A stretch of DNA of 64,000 nt from Microcoleus vaginatus HSN003 (GTDB lineage Bacteria; Cyanobacteriota; Cyanobacteriia; Cyanobacteriales; Microcoleaceae). The position numbers and the translations under genes are program-made. Shown in pieces: positions 42,301 to 50,968 of the stretch. Where the stretch lies: contig NZ_CP031705.1 in the NCBI RefSeq assembly GCF_022701255.1, positions 6,386,001 to 6,450,000 of the forward strand, written 5' to 3'. Under the pieces are notes generated by a model that saw only the letters and a program-made list of their open reading frames with translations, did no database searches and was not told the origin of the DNA. Within the stretch, counting starts at the first letter, position 1, and each line of letters begins with the position of its first letter.

Positions 42301-45215
42301 CAAGCAGCTATAGCATCGCTTAACTTGCCTTGTTCTAAATAAAATTCGGCCCTTTTTTGGAAATAATCTGCTGATTCTTGATTCATGATTGGTGTAGGTT
42401 TCTTAGGGTTTTCAAGAGATATTAAATTTGGGGTATTTTTTTTTGAAGTAAATAGATTAGTTTCTTCCAGCATTTTTTGGAGAGACTTCAAATTAACTAA
42501 AATATCTTCAGTCAATGGGTTTTGATACATTAACTGTCGAATCGGGTAACAATTAAAGCTTTCTCCTATTACATAATAATGTGGAAGATTTAGCTGCTGA
42601 GAAATCGCCCAATAGTATTGCCTGATATAATTGGGAGAGACTAGCTCAATTACTTTTGTTCCTGCACCACAAAAGATAATATTTGTCAAACCGCTGCCGT
42701 GAGGCGCTACGATAGCTTTGGCACGAGAAAATAAGGCTATTTGCTCCTCCAAAGTCATAGATTCTAGTAGCACGGAGACAAAGCCAAATCCGCTTAAAAA
42801 TTCGATTACCTGTTCTTCATTGATGACTCGGCGATAGCTGGATTTGCTGCGGCTGACATAGATGCGTTCTGGATAAATATATTTCAGTGCGTCTTGCTCG
42901 CTTAGCTGTGTACTTTTAGGGAGAAAGATGTTCGCACTACAGAGTTTCTGAAATTTTTTATTTAAAAAAGCTCGCCTCAAAAACTCAAGCGCCCGCGGCG
43001 ACAGCCAGCCCAAATATCCGGGAAAAGAGGGAACAATTAATTGTTTGGCTTGAATATAAGGATGGCGATCGCTCTCTATAATTTTATATTCAGGAATTCC
43101 TAATGCTTTCAGGGTTTCTCGCTGAAAAGGTTGCTGGCCGCTATTAACCAAAAACCGATCTATCTCTTCCAGATTTATCCCCCAACGCTGCAAAACTTCA
43201 ATCCGGGGCAAAATATCCACCATCCAGTGAAAATAGACATTGCCCGAAAGTCCAGCCAATACCGCCACCGTACCGTCTATCTTTTCTAAAGGTGGCAATT
43301 CTTCGGGTTTTAAATTCAGAAACCTGTGCTGAGTAGAATGTTGATTTTCGCATCCCGGCAACTCTCCCGGATATTCGCGGGAAAGTTCGGGTAAAAGCCG
43401 ATCGCCAGAATCGATAATAGCAATAGCATTGCAAATCATCCAAGAATTTTTCTGCGGTACAACCCAAGCCCGCCCATTTGGGAGTGAAGTCACAAACGTT
43501 TCCGGCGACTCAACAGCAGTCTCTACCTGCTGAGTACAAGAATATACGCCATTACCTAAATGCACAGGCTCAAATTGTCTGAAAATCCGCTTGAGACACG
43601 GCTGACAATCTAAGCCCTGACAGTTCGATTTTTGCTTTTTATTCCCGTTAACAATGGAGGGATGTTTCATGCTTCCCAAGTCAGAGTCAGAATCGGACTC
43701 CGACAGGGAATTCATTCCCTGTCTCATAGCTGAAGTCCTCTGAAGAGGACTAAAACACCACTCTTTAGTCCACTTTAGTGGACTTTCGCTATTAGCCAGG
43801 GGTTGAAACCCCTGGCGGGCTGAGGGAGAAGGAATCAGCTTCTGTTTAAGAGGACTAAAACGCCGCTCTTTAGTCGTCTTTAGTGGACTTGCGTTATTAG
43901 CCAGAGGTTTCAACCCTTGGCGGGCTACGGGAGAATGAATCAACTCCTGCTGTTTTTTCAATACAGCCTGCAACTGTTCGGAAACATCCGAGCGATCGCC
44001 CGCCATTACCAGCACCATGTGGTAAACTACAATCGCTGCCGAAAATCGTTTTTGCTGACTCAAGCAATCAGCCAGCCGCAAGTAAATATCCGCATTCTTA
44101 GGTTGAATTTGTAACGCTTTTTGATAATAGCTTTCCGCTTGTTCGTACCCGCCGTACTCGAATAAGGCGTTTCCCAAATGGATGTAAGTTTCTGCTAAAT
44201 CGAGGAGCAATGATGAAGGATGAAGCAGATTGTTAGCAAGACTAGAAATGGCGCACCCAGAGCCGTCTTTTCCTTGAAGTTGCTTCAGAAATCGGACACA
44301 GGCTATTTGAGCTCGATCGAGTTCATTAAGTTCTGCTACGGAAGTCAACCGCATCTCTACTTGGTGGCAAAAACCATCAACAAACTGGCTTTGCCCAGCA
44401 ATCGCCTTTTGCCAACATAGCATTGCCTCAGGTAATTTGCCTTGTGCCATCAAAGAAAAAGCGCGATCGCTGTATGCCGAAACCAAATCGGGCTCTTTGC
44501 TAATTACTAACTCAAAACATTCTATTGCAAAAGTATGCAGCCCCAATCTTTGGAATGCTTTCCCCAAATTGTGACGAGCCCTGACTAATTCTGGCTGCAA
44601 CTCGATCGCGCGGCGGCAAAGGGCGATCGCATCTTCTGGCTTCCCCAGTTGTAACTGAGCAATACCTAAATTATTGTACAGAGTAGCATCATCGGGGGCC
44701 ACAGCTATTCCCGCTTGAAAAACCACAATTGCTTCGTCAACTTTGCCCTCCTGCATCAGAATGCAGCCCCAATTGTTGTAGGCATTTATCGCGTAGGATA
44801 AAAGAGCTGGTTGAGAGCTTTTTTTCCAACAAGATATCGCTTGCTGGTAACTGTAAATCGCTGCTTCTATCCTGAGTTGCTGGTGAACGGCAACGCCGAT
44901 ATTGTAGTGAGCTTTAACGTCATCTGGATTGACAGCCAGTGCCTGCCTGTAGCTGCCAATCGCCCCTGTCAAATCTCCTTGCTGTTGCAAAACTCTACCC
45001 AAATTGTGCTGCAATTCGGGGCGGTTTTTTTCGAGTTCCAGCGCCTGCTGGTAGTGAAAAGCAGCATCTTCTATTTTTCCCGCCCGCTCGCACAGCAAAC
45101 CCATTTTGGCAAAAGCTTCTACTAAATTGGAATTTTGTTCTGTCCCTTGGGTACTGAGCATACTTAAATTAGTAATTTTAAAAGGTAAATTGCAGCCACT
45201 AGCCGTAAATAACAT
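39315..45215 (-). CDS. Giant TPR protein with embedded GT61 glycosyltransferase
   Basis: This 1966-residue protein has N-terminal TPRs (~25-415), a linker at ~426-497 derived from intergenic repeats, a GT61/DUF563 domain at ~576-892 (GNVYFHWMVDILPRIEVLQR, SRSKSSYRRVINE, APHGSGLTNIIFC) and then long TPR blocks to the end. Blocks starting near residues 1066, 1377 and 1661 are alike (AEAYYAQGKFEEAIAECKRA, AYRNLARV, WYEAYSLEPEK), so a unit of about 280-310 residues has been duplicated. No signal peptide or membrane helix. It is probably a scaffolded glycosyltransferase of the exopolysaccharide locus, co-transcribed with the TPR/GT2 gene 27 bp downstream. Confidence 0.9.
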   Translation of the reverse strand: MLFTASGCNLPFKITNLSMLSTQGTEQNSNLVEAFAKMGLLCERAGKIEDAAFHYQQALELEKNRPELQHNLGRVLQQQGDLTGAIGSYRQALAVNPDDVKAHYNIGVAVHQQLRIEAAIYSYQQAISCWKKSSQPALLSYAINAYNNWGCILMQEGKVDEAIVVFQAGIAVAPDDATLYNNLGIAQLQLGKPEDAIALCRRAIELQPELVRARHNLGKAFQRLGLHTFAIECFELVISKEPDLVSAYSDRAFSLMAQGKLPEAMLCWQKAIAGQSQFVDGFCHQVEMRLTSVAELNELDRAQIACVRFLKQLQGKDGSGCAISSLANNLLHPSSLLLDLAETYIHLGNALFEYGGYEQAESYYQKALQIQPKNADIYLRLADCLSQQKRFSAAIVVYHMVLVMAGDRSDVSEQLQAVLKKQQELIHSPVARQGLKPLANNASPLKTTKERRFSPLKQKLIPSPSARQGFQPLANSESPLKWTKEWCFSPLQRTSAMRQGMNSLSESDSDSDLGSMKHPSIVNGNKKQKSNCQGLDCQPCLKRIFRQFEPVHLGNGVYSCTQQVETAVESPETFVTSLPNGRAWVVPQKNSWMICNAIAIIDSGDRLLPELSREYPGELPGCENQHSTQHRFLNLKPEELPPLEKIDGTVAVLAGLSGNVYFHWMVDILPRIEVLQRWGINLEEIDRFLVNSGQQPFQRETLKALGIPEYKIIESDRHPYIQAKQLIVPSFPGYLGWLSPRALEFLRRAFLNKKFQKLCSANIFLPKSTQLSEQDALKYIYPERIYVSRSKSSYRRVINEEQVIEFLSGFGFVSVLLESMTLEEQIALFSRAKAIVAPHGSGLTNIIFCGAGTKVIELVSPNYIRQYYWAISQQLNLPHYYVIGESFNCYPIRQLMYQNPLTEDILVNLKSLQKMLEETNLFTSKKNTPNLISLENPKKPTPIMNQESADYFQKRAEFYLEQGKLSDAIAACEQALKQKPDFAPAYKTLGKISQVQGNLTKAKDWYVKALEIQPDFTEVYTNLASLYTQEKNWERALICYQKANPAQIKEPITNSSHGALAFKADDIEVYIQGAEAFYSQRKFEQAAAACQRVLQVKPDARAYKIWGNARQAQGKIEEAKNCYAKAIELDPDFAEAYTNLGTLYAQEQQWQSAIAFYQKAIALQPNLASTYRNLARVWSQMGQLSEADECWFKAYSLEPAKATPEEHIHLGDNFLRQNQVTQAIRCYCHAIELNPNSNEAYQQLGNALKAQKKVQEEVATYRKIMERPANIFGDLFKTVVVSLNPKSELPQNPQTSTLPANVAANSLQLDSTISAEKPRIQLQQPTTIPAVPQHLNTIAVSEHSAPAAQNSAEVLSPVTVVDSGFTADFREPETADDCIQRAESYCAQKQLERAIAECKRAIEIKPDALAAYKLWAKILQVQGNTEDAIECYKKAIKIKSNDADVYVNLGTLYAIAKQPSPAITCYQRAIAIQPNLAPAYRNLARVWTQQGKLEEANECWYEAYSLEPEKVSPDQHFKLGNLLFKQGQITYAIACYRRAIELNPNLKAAYQNLAIALKKQGKVHEAAVCLEKAAALNNSGWVANHLASDTVASATRVKGDRNTHEPAAAVEVGDAIASAAPANNLNNGHSKSAESLTLSAFDSGSSNNGKPVAIVPSVSAETYIKQAEAYYAQGKFEEAIAECKRAIEIQPDAAFAYKIAGNATQAMGKAEAARYWYVQALEIEPNFAEIHANLGSLYAQQKHWEKSIACYQQAIKIKPTLASAYRNLARVFLQAGQPQAGAECWYEALTLDINWAKPEEHFTLGNTLLELGQLERAISCYRRAIQLQPSYADAYHNLGEVLSVMGQCEEAIAAYRKAIDLNPNFDSPHYGLGKAWASLDRREDAIACYRRAIELNPNLVQAYQSLGDALDSWGQLDEAIGCYEKTIELKPDIWEVHQKLGDALQEKGEIDEAIEAYNRAIELAKV
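43725..43940. repeat. Two tandem copies of an intergenic repeat inside the TPR/GT61 gene
   Basis: Blocks such as GAGGACTAAAACACC, CTTTAGTCCACTTTAGTGG and GCCAGGGGTTGAAACCCCTG occur twice, about 105 bp apart, in a sense that reads through on the minus strand. The translated copies read ARQGLKPLANNASPLK and ARQGFQPLANSESPLK. Similar palindromic blocks are normally intergenic in these cyanobacteria (recalled, not searched). Confidence 0.8.
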
Positions 45216-45344
45216 CAGACCCTCAAGTGATTAACAAGCTTTCTGACTTGTGAAGTCGGTCGCTAATTCTTTTGGTGAGCTTTTCGCCAGTCGCTAATTC
45301 TTAAATTCTATTAATGATAGATACACCCTACATCGGGATAAACT

Positions 45345-46472
45345 TTAAATTATTTCAAAGTTATTCGACCCAAGATTCAGGTTGTTACCTACTTGAGCCA
45401 CGATCGATATTTGACCGTTTTGATTGCGGTAGTAGAGCGAACCGTCAACCGGGTTGTAGATCAGATTAGCCGTGCCTGCAGCCCCTGGATCGTTGGGATT
45501 GAAATTGGGGTCGGTAATAAATTGGTTGCCACTTAGATTGCCCGGTACTAAAGCATTAAACACAGCTTTGTCAAGCTGAATTTTATCTTCTGTAGGATTA
45601 AAGTCGGTAAGAGTATCCATATTATCTATGCCGAGGAACTCGAAGCGGAATGTATCCGCCCCCGCACCACCTGTGAGGGTGTCATTTCCTCTGTCGCCAG
45701 AAACAAGGTCGTTACCAGCATCACCCATAACGATGTCATTGCCTTTACCGCCGTACAACATATCGTTGCCATCGCCGCCTCTGACAGTATCATTTCCTAA
45801 GTTGCCACTTACGAAGTCGTTGCCAGCGCCGCCAAATAGCCAGTCATCGTCTTTACCGCCGAAGATAGAGTCGTTGTCCTCGCCACCGACGACGACATCA
45901 TCGCCCTTGCCTCCAAAAAGGGTATCGTTGCCTTTACCGCCGTCGAGGAAGTCATTGCCCCGATCGCCAGAAAGGATGTCATCGCCCTCGTCGCCATAAA
46001 GAACGTCATCGCATTTACCGCCGAACACCGTATCGTTGCCAGCGCCTGCTCTAACATAATCATTTCCCTGGTTGCCTTCGATATAGTCGTTGCCGTCGCC
46101 GCCGTCGAGGATGTCGTTGCCGCGATCGCCGTAAAGGACATCATTGCCAGCATTGCCCTCAACGATGTCATGGCTTTTACCGCCCATGACAGTATCATCG
46201 CCTTCGCCCCCAGAGAGCGTATCTTCTCCCTGGTTGCCTTGGATGACATCATTGCCACCGCCTCCACCAACTAGATCGTTACCTTCTAGAGCAGCCAATT
46301 CTTCATCTTGGTTACTGCCATAGGCAATGTCGTCCACAGCAGTGAGGGTTAGTTGCGGGATACCGGGTCTAGTGGTGGGCCTGGGTTCACCACTGGAGCC
46401 TATGATAATCAAACCATCACAGTCATCTGAGCCTGTACTGGGTGGTGGACTAGGAATTACGATTTGAGACAT
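45345..46472 (-). CDS. RTX-type calcium-binding repeat protein
   Basis: This 375-residue protein has a Pro/Ser-rich N-terminal segment with LTAVDDIAYGSNQDE, then about 20 RTX nonapeptides (GGxGNDxxxG) at residues ~65-270, then a C-terminal ~100-residue region with FRFEFLGIDNMDTLTDFNPT, the usual post-repeat block of secreted RTX proteins. It is expected to leave the cell by type I secretion and fold on calcium. No catalytic domain is seen. About 585 bp of non-coding DNA lies upstream. Confidence 0.88.
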   Translation of the reverse strand: MSQIVIPSPPPSTGSDDCDGLIIIGSSGEPRPTTRPGIPQLTLTAVDDIAYGSNQDEELAALEGNDLVGGGGGNDVIQGNQGEDTLSGGEGDDTVMGGKSHDIVEGNAGNDVLYGDRGNDILDGGDGNDYIEGNQGNDYVRAGAGNDTVFGGKCDDVLYGDEGDDILSGDRGNDFLDGGKGNDTLFGGKGDDVVVGGEDNDSIFGGKDDDWLFGGAGNDFVSGNLGNDTVRGGDGNDMLYGGKGNDIVMGDAGNDLVSGDRGNDTLTGGAGADTFRFEFLGIDNMDTLTDFNPTEDKIQLDKAVFNALVPGNLSGNQFITDPNFNPNDPGAAGTANLIYNPVDGSLYYRNQNGQISIVAQVGNNLNLGSNNFEII

Positions 46473-47057
46473 GGTAAATCCTTTGTTGAGGATAGTGATT
46501 TATGTGCAATATCTGCACCCTAGCGAGATGACCAACCAGCTAAAGAAAGCAATCAATGAAGCTTTTAAGCAAATAAACCTAGAAATCGCAACTGATTGAC
46601 AGGCCGATCGATGATCGGTCAAGTTGTTGCCTGTCTGTTGGAGCGCCCTGTTAACCCAACTATTAAGACAGCGTTCTGTTCAACGCTTAAGGGTTGAGTG
46701 GGATTTGTTACATCGGACATAGCCTGTCATCTCGAATGGGAGAATATCTATCGAGAGCCTTTATCTCTCTTGTGAGATTTACTAGCTACAATCCTGATGT
46801 CCGGAATGGTTATATGTGAAATTACTCAAAAAATACAAATTATTTATTTATTTATTTTTTTATTTAAAAAAATACTGAGACCACCAAAAACTATTTAACT
46901 ATCCAGAACTATTGGCTGCACAATTTATAGCAACTCCTGGTTATAAATCCCTGTTAACTCTCGGTGGGAACTTTTCCTAAACAAACGTAGTCTGAGCATA
47001 TATAAACTCAGAAATAAAGGGGTTATTTAAGTCGGATTTGGTTTCACGACTGACTGC
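46473..47057. other. Long 5' region of the RTX gene
   Basis: No gene is supported. An AT-rich block of repeated TTTA (about 46846-46870) and an imperfect palindrome (AACCC... and ...AAGGGTT around 46653-46695) are visible. The region probably carries the RTX gene promoter and a long leader. Confidence 0.45.
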
Positions 47058-47846
47058 TCACAATTCTTTTCGATGAACCTGAGTTGCACTAGCTTGGTCT
47101 GTCGGAACTAGCAAGACTTCACTAATATTGACATGAGGCGATCGCGTCGCGCAAAAATACACCACATCGGCTACATCGTCCGCAGTCAGCGGTGTTAATC
47201 CTTGATAGACATTTTTTGCCTTTTCTGCATCACCGTGAAACCGGACATTGCTAAATTCTGTTTCCACCAAACCAGGTTCTATTTCCGTCACCCGCACTGG
47301 TGTTCCCAAAAGGTCTTGTTTCAACCCTTCGGAAATAGCTCTCACTGCTGCTTTGGAAGCGCAATAAACATTACCTTTCGGATAAGCTTGGCGACCTGCT
47401 ATTGAGCCGATATTCACTACGTGACCGCGGCCTCGGCTTACCATTCCCGGCACGATCGCGCGAGTCATGTAAAGCAAGCCTTTAACATTGGTATCAATCA
47501 TTTCTTCCCAATCTTGGAAGTTGCCTTCGTGCAGTTTGTCTAAACCACGGCTCAATCCCGCATTGTTAATCAGAATATCGATGTTTTTCCAAGCCTCGGG
47601 AAGCGCAGCGATCGCCGATTCGACTTGCGGGCGATCGCGCACGTCCAATTCTAGTAAATAAATCTCGTTCGCCGACGCGATGGATTTTGTTTCTACAAGT
47701 TCGTTTGCAAGTCGCTCCAGCTTTTCCAGACGGCGGGCTGCCAAAATTAGTTTGGCTCCACCTTTGGCGAATATCTTGGCACAGGCTGCTCCGATACCGC
47801 TACTCGCACCTGTAATGAAAACAAGTTGGTTTTGGAGAGAAATCAT
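47058..47846 (-). CDS. Short-chain dehydrogenase (YdfG-like)
   Basis: This 262-residue classical SDR has TGASSGIG at about residues 13-20, NNAG at about 92-95, a catalytic Ser in NIGSIAGRQAY and Tyr/Lys in YCASKAA at about 157-161. The GLSRG... and PGLVETEFSNVRFHGD blocks resemble NADP-dependent 3-hydroxy acid/serine dehydrogenases (YdfG type), so oxidation of a beta-hydroxy acid is plausible. It is a single gene; a half palindromic repeat (GGGCGCAGAGGCCGCAGAG) lies just upstream. Confidence 0.9.
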   Translation of the reverse strand: MISLQNQLVFITGASSGIGAACAKIFAKGGAKLILAARRLEKLERLANELVETKSIASANEIYLLELDVRDRPQVESAIAALPEAWKNIDILINNAGLSRGLDKLHEGNFQDWEEMIDTNVKGLLYMTRAIVPGMVSRGRGHVVNIGSIAGRQAYPKGNVYCASKAAVRAISEGLKQDLLGTPVRVTEIEPGLVETEFSNVRFHGDAEKAKNVYQGLTPLTADDVADVVYFCATRSPHVNISEVLLVPTDQASATQVHRKEL

Positions 47847-48068
47847 TTTTAATAAGAAGGAAGATGTATTAACCTTTCTAGGGCGCAGAGGCCGCAGAGA
47901 GAGGGCGGAAAAAGAAAAAACTTAGTTTTTAGTTGTAGAGAATCAAGTGTGGTTAATTAACCATAATTCTTGTAGGGGTCGATTTAGCTCGTTCTCTCAT
48001 TTGTATTAGAGATTTTACTTAAACCGCCACTACAGAAATTACCCAAATAACCCATAACACCTATTTTA

Positions 48069-48974
48069 TTACTTAACAACCCGCAATCGTACACTAACCG
48101 TTGCAATTCCACCTTGTCGCATCAGAACTGCGGAAACCCACCGATTTTCGGGCGTAGCCGGAGCTTTACCTACTTTAAAAAGTCCCCCGGAATTTAGCAA
48201 TTCCAGCTCGACTTCTGAGGGATTAAAAAATGTTTTTTCGGTAATGGGTTCCTCCAAAACAGTCCCTATTAAAATATCATCTCCGATCGGCTCTCGCACA
48301 ATGGCATCAAAATGGTACTCTTCGCCCACCTTAACTTGATCCGGAAAATTCACTTGAATTGTGGGAGGATTTTGGCCAGAACTAAGCTGAGTTTGTTCTG
48401 CTAAAATCTCTTGACTAACTATTTTTTCACCTTCAAAGCGCTGCTGGGAACGGATGGTAGCTTTGAGAGTGAATTCTCTGCCATCCTTTTTTTGAGTGCC
48501 GGCAATTGTAGTTATGGTTTCTGCAAGAATCGCGCTACCTTCGGTTTTCCAAGATTGGATCTCGGTGCGGTAATTTAAACTCGGATATCGCTCCCAGAGT
48601 TGGGCGAGGCCTTTTTCCATGCTTTGGCTGTTTAAGCCGTCAGAATGAGTGAAATTCGGGCTGTAAAATGCCATGACTGCTTTGACATCGCGTCGGTTGG
48701 CCGCTGCGTCAATTTCTGTTAGCAGTTTTGTAAGTGGGGCCGGCGCATTTGCAGGGGTTTGGGCGATCGTTTGGGGAGTCGCCGCGATCGCACCGATCGC
48801 TCTTGCCGCACTAGGATGCAGCACGCCAGCACTTAGCACTGTTAAACATAACAACATTTGAGCGATCGACTGCCCGCCGTTAAAGCCAAAAACGATCGCC
48901 CGATCGGGTTTTTTGTCCCGACGGCTGGAAAAATCCTGAGATGCACTTGGCACTAAATTCAAAAAATTACGCAT
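48069..48974 (-). CDS. NTF2-like protein with N-terminal anchor
   Basis: This 301-residue protein has a positively charged N-terminus, a hydrophobic stretch at about residues 35-55 (MLLCLTVLSAGVLHPSAARA) and then an NTF2/DUF4440-like domain at about 85-195 (LLTEIDAAANRRDVKAVMAF, SPNFTHSDGL). A C-terminal beta-rich domain follows. The membrane segment suggests export or anchoring on the periplasmic or lumen side. No catalytic residues can be assigned. It is divergent from murG. Confidence 0.7.
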   Translation of the reverse strand: MRNFLNLVPSASQDFSSRRDKKPDRAIVFGFNGGQSIAQMLLCLTVLSAGVLHPSAARAIGAIAATPQTIAQTPANAPAPLTKLLTEIDAAANRRDVKAVMAFYSPNFTHSDGLNSQSMEKGLAQLWERYPSLNYRTEIQSWKTEGSAILAETITTIAGTQKKDGREFTLKATIRSQQRFEGEKIVSQEILAEQTQLSSGQNPPTIQVNFPDQVKVGEEYHFDAIVREPIGDDILIGTVLEEPITEKTFFNPSEVELELLNSGGLFKVGKAPATPENRWVSAVLMRQGGIATVSVRLRVVK

Positions 48975-49159
48975 TAGATGATAATTTGGTTATTTGTCAG
49001 GAGTCGTGGCGCGGGCAACTGTTCGCCGGCAACGAAAACTGACAATGGAAGGATAGACACGGCACAATCTAATTTTAGATGGCTGATTGAAAATTGGCTG
49101 AAACTGCCGGAATAATAAGCATAATAATCTAAAACCTCAAATATAAAATTGATCGACCT

Positions 49160-50257
49160 GTGGAACTTGTACTTGTAAAAGAAACAAAGACCTTGACAAA
49201 AGCCCCCCTCCGGTTGTTGGTTGCAGCTAGCGGCACTGGTGGACATTTATTTCCCGCGATCGCCACCGCTGGCCAGTTGAACGACTGTCAGATCGAATGG
49301 CTAGGAGTCCCAGACCGCATGGAAACGCAATTAGTTTCATCCCTTTACCCCCTCCACACGATCGCCGTTGAAGGCTTTCAGCAGGGATTTGGGCTCGGTA
49401 CACTGCGAATTTTGGGCGGACTCGCCGGCTCGATCCTTCAGGTGCGGAAGTTGCTCAAAGCGGGAAATTTTCAGGGAGTCTTTACTACCGGCGGTTACAT
49501 CGCTGCACCGGCAATTCTGGCGGCCCGTTCTTTGGGTTTGCCGGTGATTCTCCACGAATCTAATGCAATTCCCGGGAAGGTGACACGCTGGTTTAGTCCT
49601 TTGTGCACTGCTGTGGCGATCGGATTTGAAGCAGCAGCCCAGCATTTACCCCGCGCGAAAACCGTGGTTGCTGGTACACCGGTGCGATCGCAATTCCTCG
49701 CCCGCCAACCTCTAAATTTGCCAATTCCTGACAATGTACCTGTAATTTTAGTTATGGGCGGCTCTCAAGGCGCTGTCGCAGTCAATAAGTTAGTGCGCGA
49801 GTGTGCTCCTGCGTGGTTTGATGCCGGTGCTTGGGTAGTGCACCTCACCGGAAATAATGACCCGGATGCTGAGAGTTTGAAACACGAGCAATATTTGTCA
49901 ATGCCATTTTACGACAATGTGGCGAGTTTGTTGCAGCGAGCAAATTTAGCAATTAGTCGATCGGGCGCCAGTGCTCTGACAGAATTAGCAGTGACGGGAG
50001 TACCTTCTATTTTAATTCCTTTTCCTCACGCCGCTGACGACCACCAAAGATTTAATGCGGAAGTATTTGCTAAAGCCGGCGCCGCCGTGGTATTCCGTCA
50101 AAGCGAACTGACAGCAGATGTGTTGCAAAGCAAGGTGTTGTATTTGTTAAGAGATTCCGAATATTTGGAAAAAATGTCTAAAGCTGCTACTCAATTAGCA
50201 GTGAGAGACAGTACGGAACGTTTGGCTAATTTGGTCAAAGAATTGGTGGTGAGGTGA
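49160..50257 (+). CDS. murG: UDP-GlcNAc:undecaprenyl-pyrophosphoryl-MurNAc-pentapeptide transferase
   Basis: This GT-B fold protein of 365 residues (GTG start; a TTG near 49193 is also possible) makes lipid II at the cytoplasmic face of the membrane. The glycine-rich loop ASGTGGHLFPA lies at about residues 24-34. Further conserved blocks are ITGGYIAAP-like FTTGGYIAAPA, LHESNAIPGKV, MGGSQGA at about 195 and SRSGASALTE at about 265, which binds UDP-GlcNAc. It is not in a dcw cluster here, as is common in cyanobacteria. Confidence 0.95.
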   Translation: MELVLVKETKTLTKAPLRLLVAASGTGGHLFPAIATAGQLNDCQIEWLGVPDRMETQLVSSLYPLHTIAVEGFQQGFGLGTLRILGGLAGSILQVRKLLKAGNFQGVFTTGGYIAAPAILAARSLGLPVILHESNAIPGKVTRWFSPLCTAVAIGFEAAAQHLPRAKTVVAGTPVRSQFLARQPLNLPIPDNVPVILVMGGSQGAVAVNKLVRECAPAWFDAGAWVVHLTGNNDPDAESLKHEQYLSMPFYDNVASLLQRANLAISRSGASALTELAVTGVPSILIPFPHAADDHQRFNAEVFAKAGAAVVFRQSELTADVLQSKVLYLLRDSEYLEKMSKAATQLAVRDSTERLANLVKELVVR

Positions 50258-50327
50258 TAGTTTTTAGGAGTTTTAACCGCAGATGAAGGCAGATAAACGC
50301 AGATGAACGCAGATGAAGACTGATGTT

Positions 50328-50924
50328 TTACACGATATGGGAGTGGATGAATTTAACTACTGATTCTAATCCTTCTGTGGTCTTCAAGTTAGTAAAAACA
50401 AAAGGTTTCTCGCCTCGCATTTTTTTAGCGTCTCGTTCCATCACGCCTAAATCTGCTCCTACATAAGGTGCGAGGTCTGTTTTATTAATTACTAATAAAT
50501 CTGATTTAGTAATTCCTGGCCCGCCTTTGCGCGGAATTTTATCACCCGCAGCGACATCGATTACGTAAATTGTTAAATCTACTAACTCCGGGCTAAAAGT
50601 TGCCGCCAAGTTATCGCCGCCGCTTTCTACAAACACTAAATCTAAATCAGTGAATTTTTGTTCTAACTCTTCTATAGCTACTAAGTTAATGGAAGCATCT
50701 TCGCGGATGGCTGTGTGGGGACAGCCTCCCGTTTCTACGCCCAAAATGCGATCGCTCTCTAAAGCTTGACTCCGAACCAAAAACTGGGCATCTTCCTGAG
50801 TATAGATATCATTAGTAACAACCGCAATCTGGTATTGCTGCCGCAGCGCCTTGCACAAAGCATCAAGTAAAGCAGTTTTCCCTGAACCAACCGGCCCAGC
50901 AATTCCTACACGAAAAGCACCCAT
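50328..50924 (-). CDS. ureG: Urease accessory GTPase UreG
   Basis: This 198-residue GTPase couples GTP hydrolysis to nickel insertion into urease. The P-loop GPVGSGKT is at residues 10-17, the nickel-binding CPH motif is in GGCPHTAIRED at about 67, and NKTDLAPYVG gives the guanine-recognition motif. It is the last gene of the ureE-ureF-ureG series on the minus strand and lies 44 bp after ureF. No urease structural genes occur in the window. Confidence 0.96.
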   Translation of the reverse strand: MGAFRVGIAGPVGSGKTALLDALCKALRQQYQIAVVTNDIYTQEDAQFLVRSQALESDRILGVETGGCPHTAIREDASINLVAIEELEQKFTDLDLVFVESGGDNLAATFSPELVDLTIYVIDVAAGDKIPRKGGPGITKSDLLVINKTDLAPYVGADLGVMERDAKKMRGEKPFVFTNLKTTEGLESVVKFIHSHIV

Positions 50925-50968
50925 ATCGATTTTAGATTTTAGATTTTAGATTTTATATGGTCTGATTT

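Noticed and set aside
45628..46270. Open frames antisense or out of frame to the RTX gene at 45345-46472 (Pro/Ser- or Thr/Met-rich)
   Set aside because: They arise from the same repeat periodicity and have no recognisable domain.
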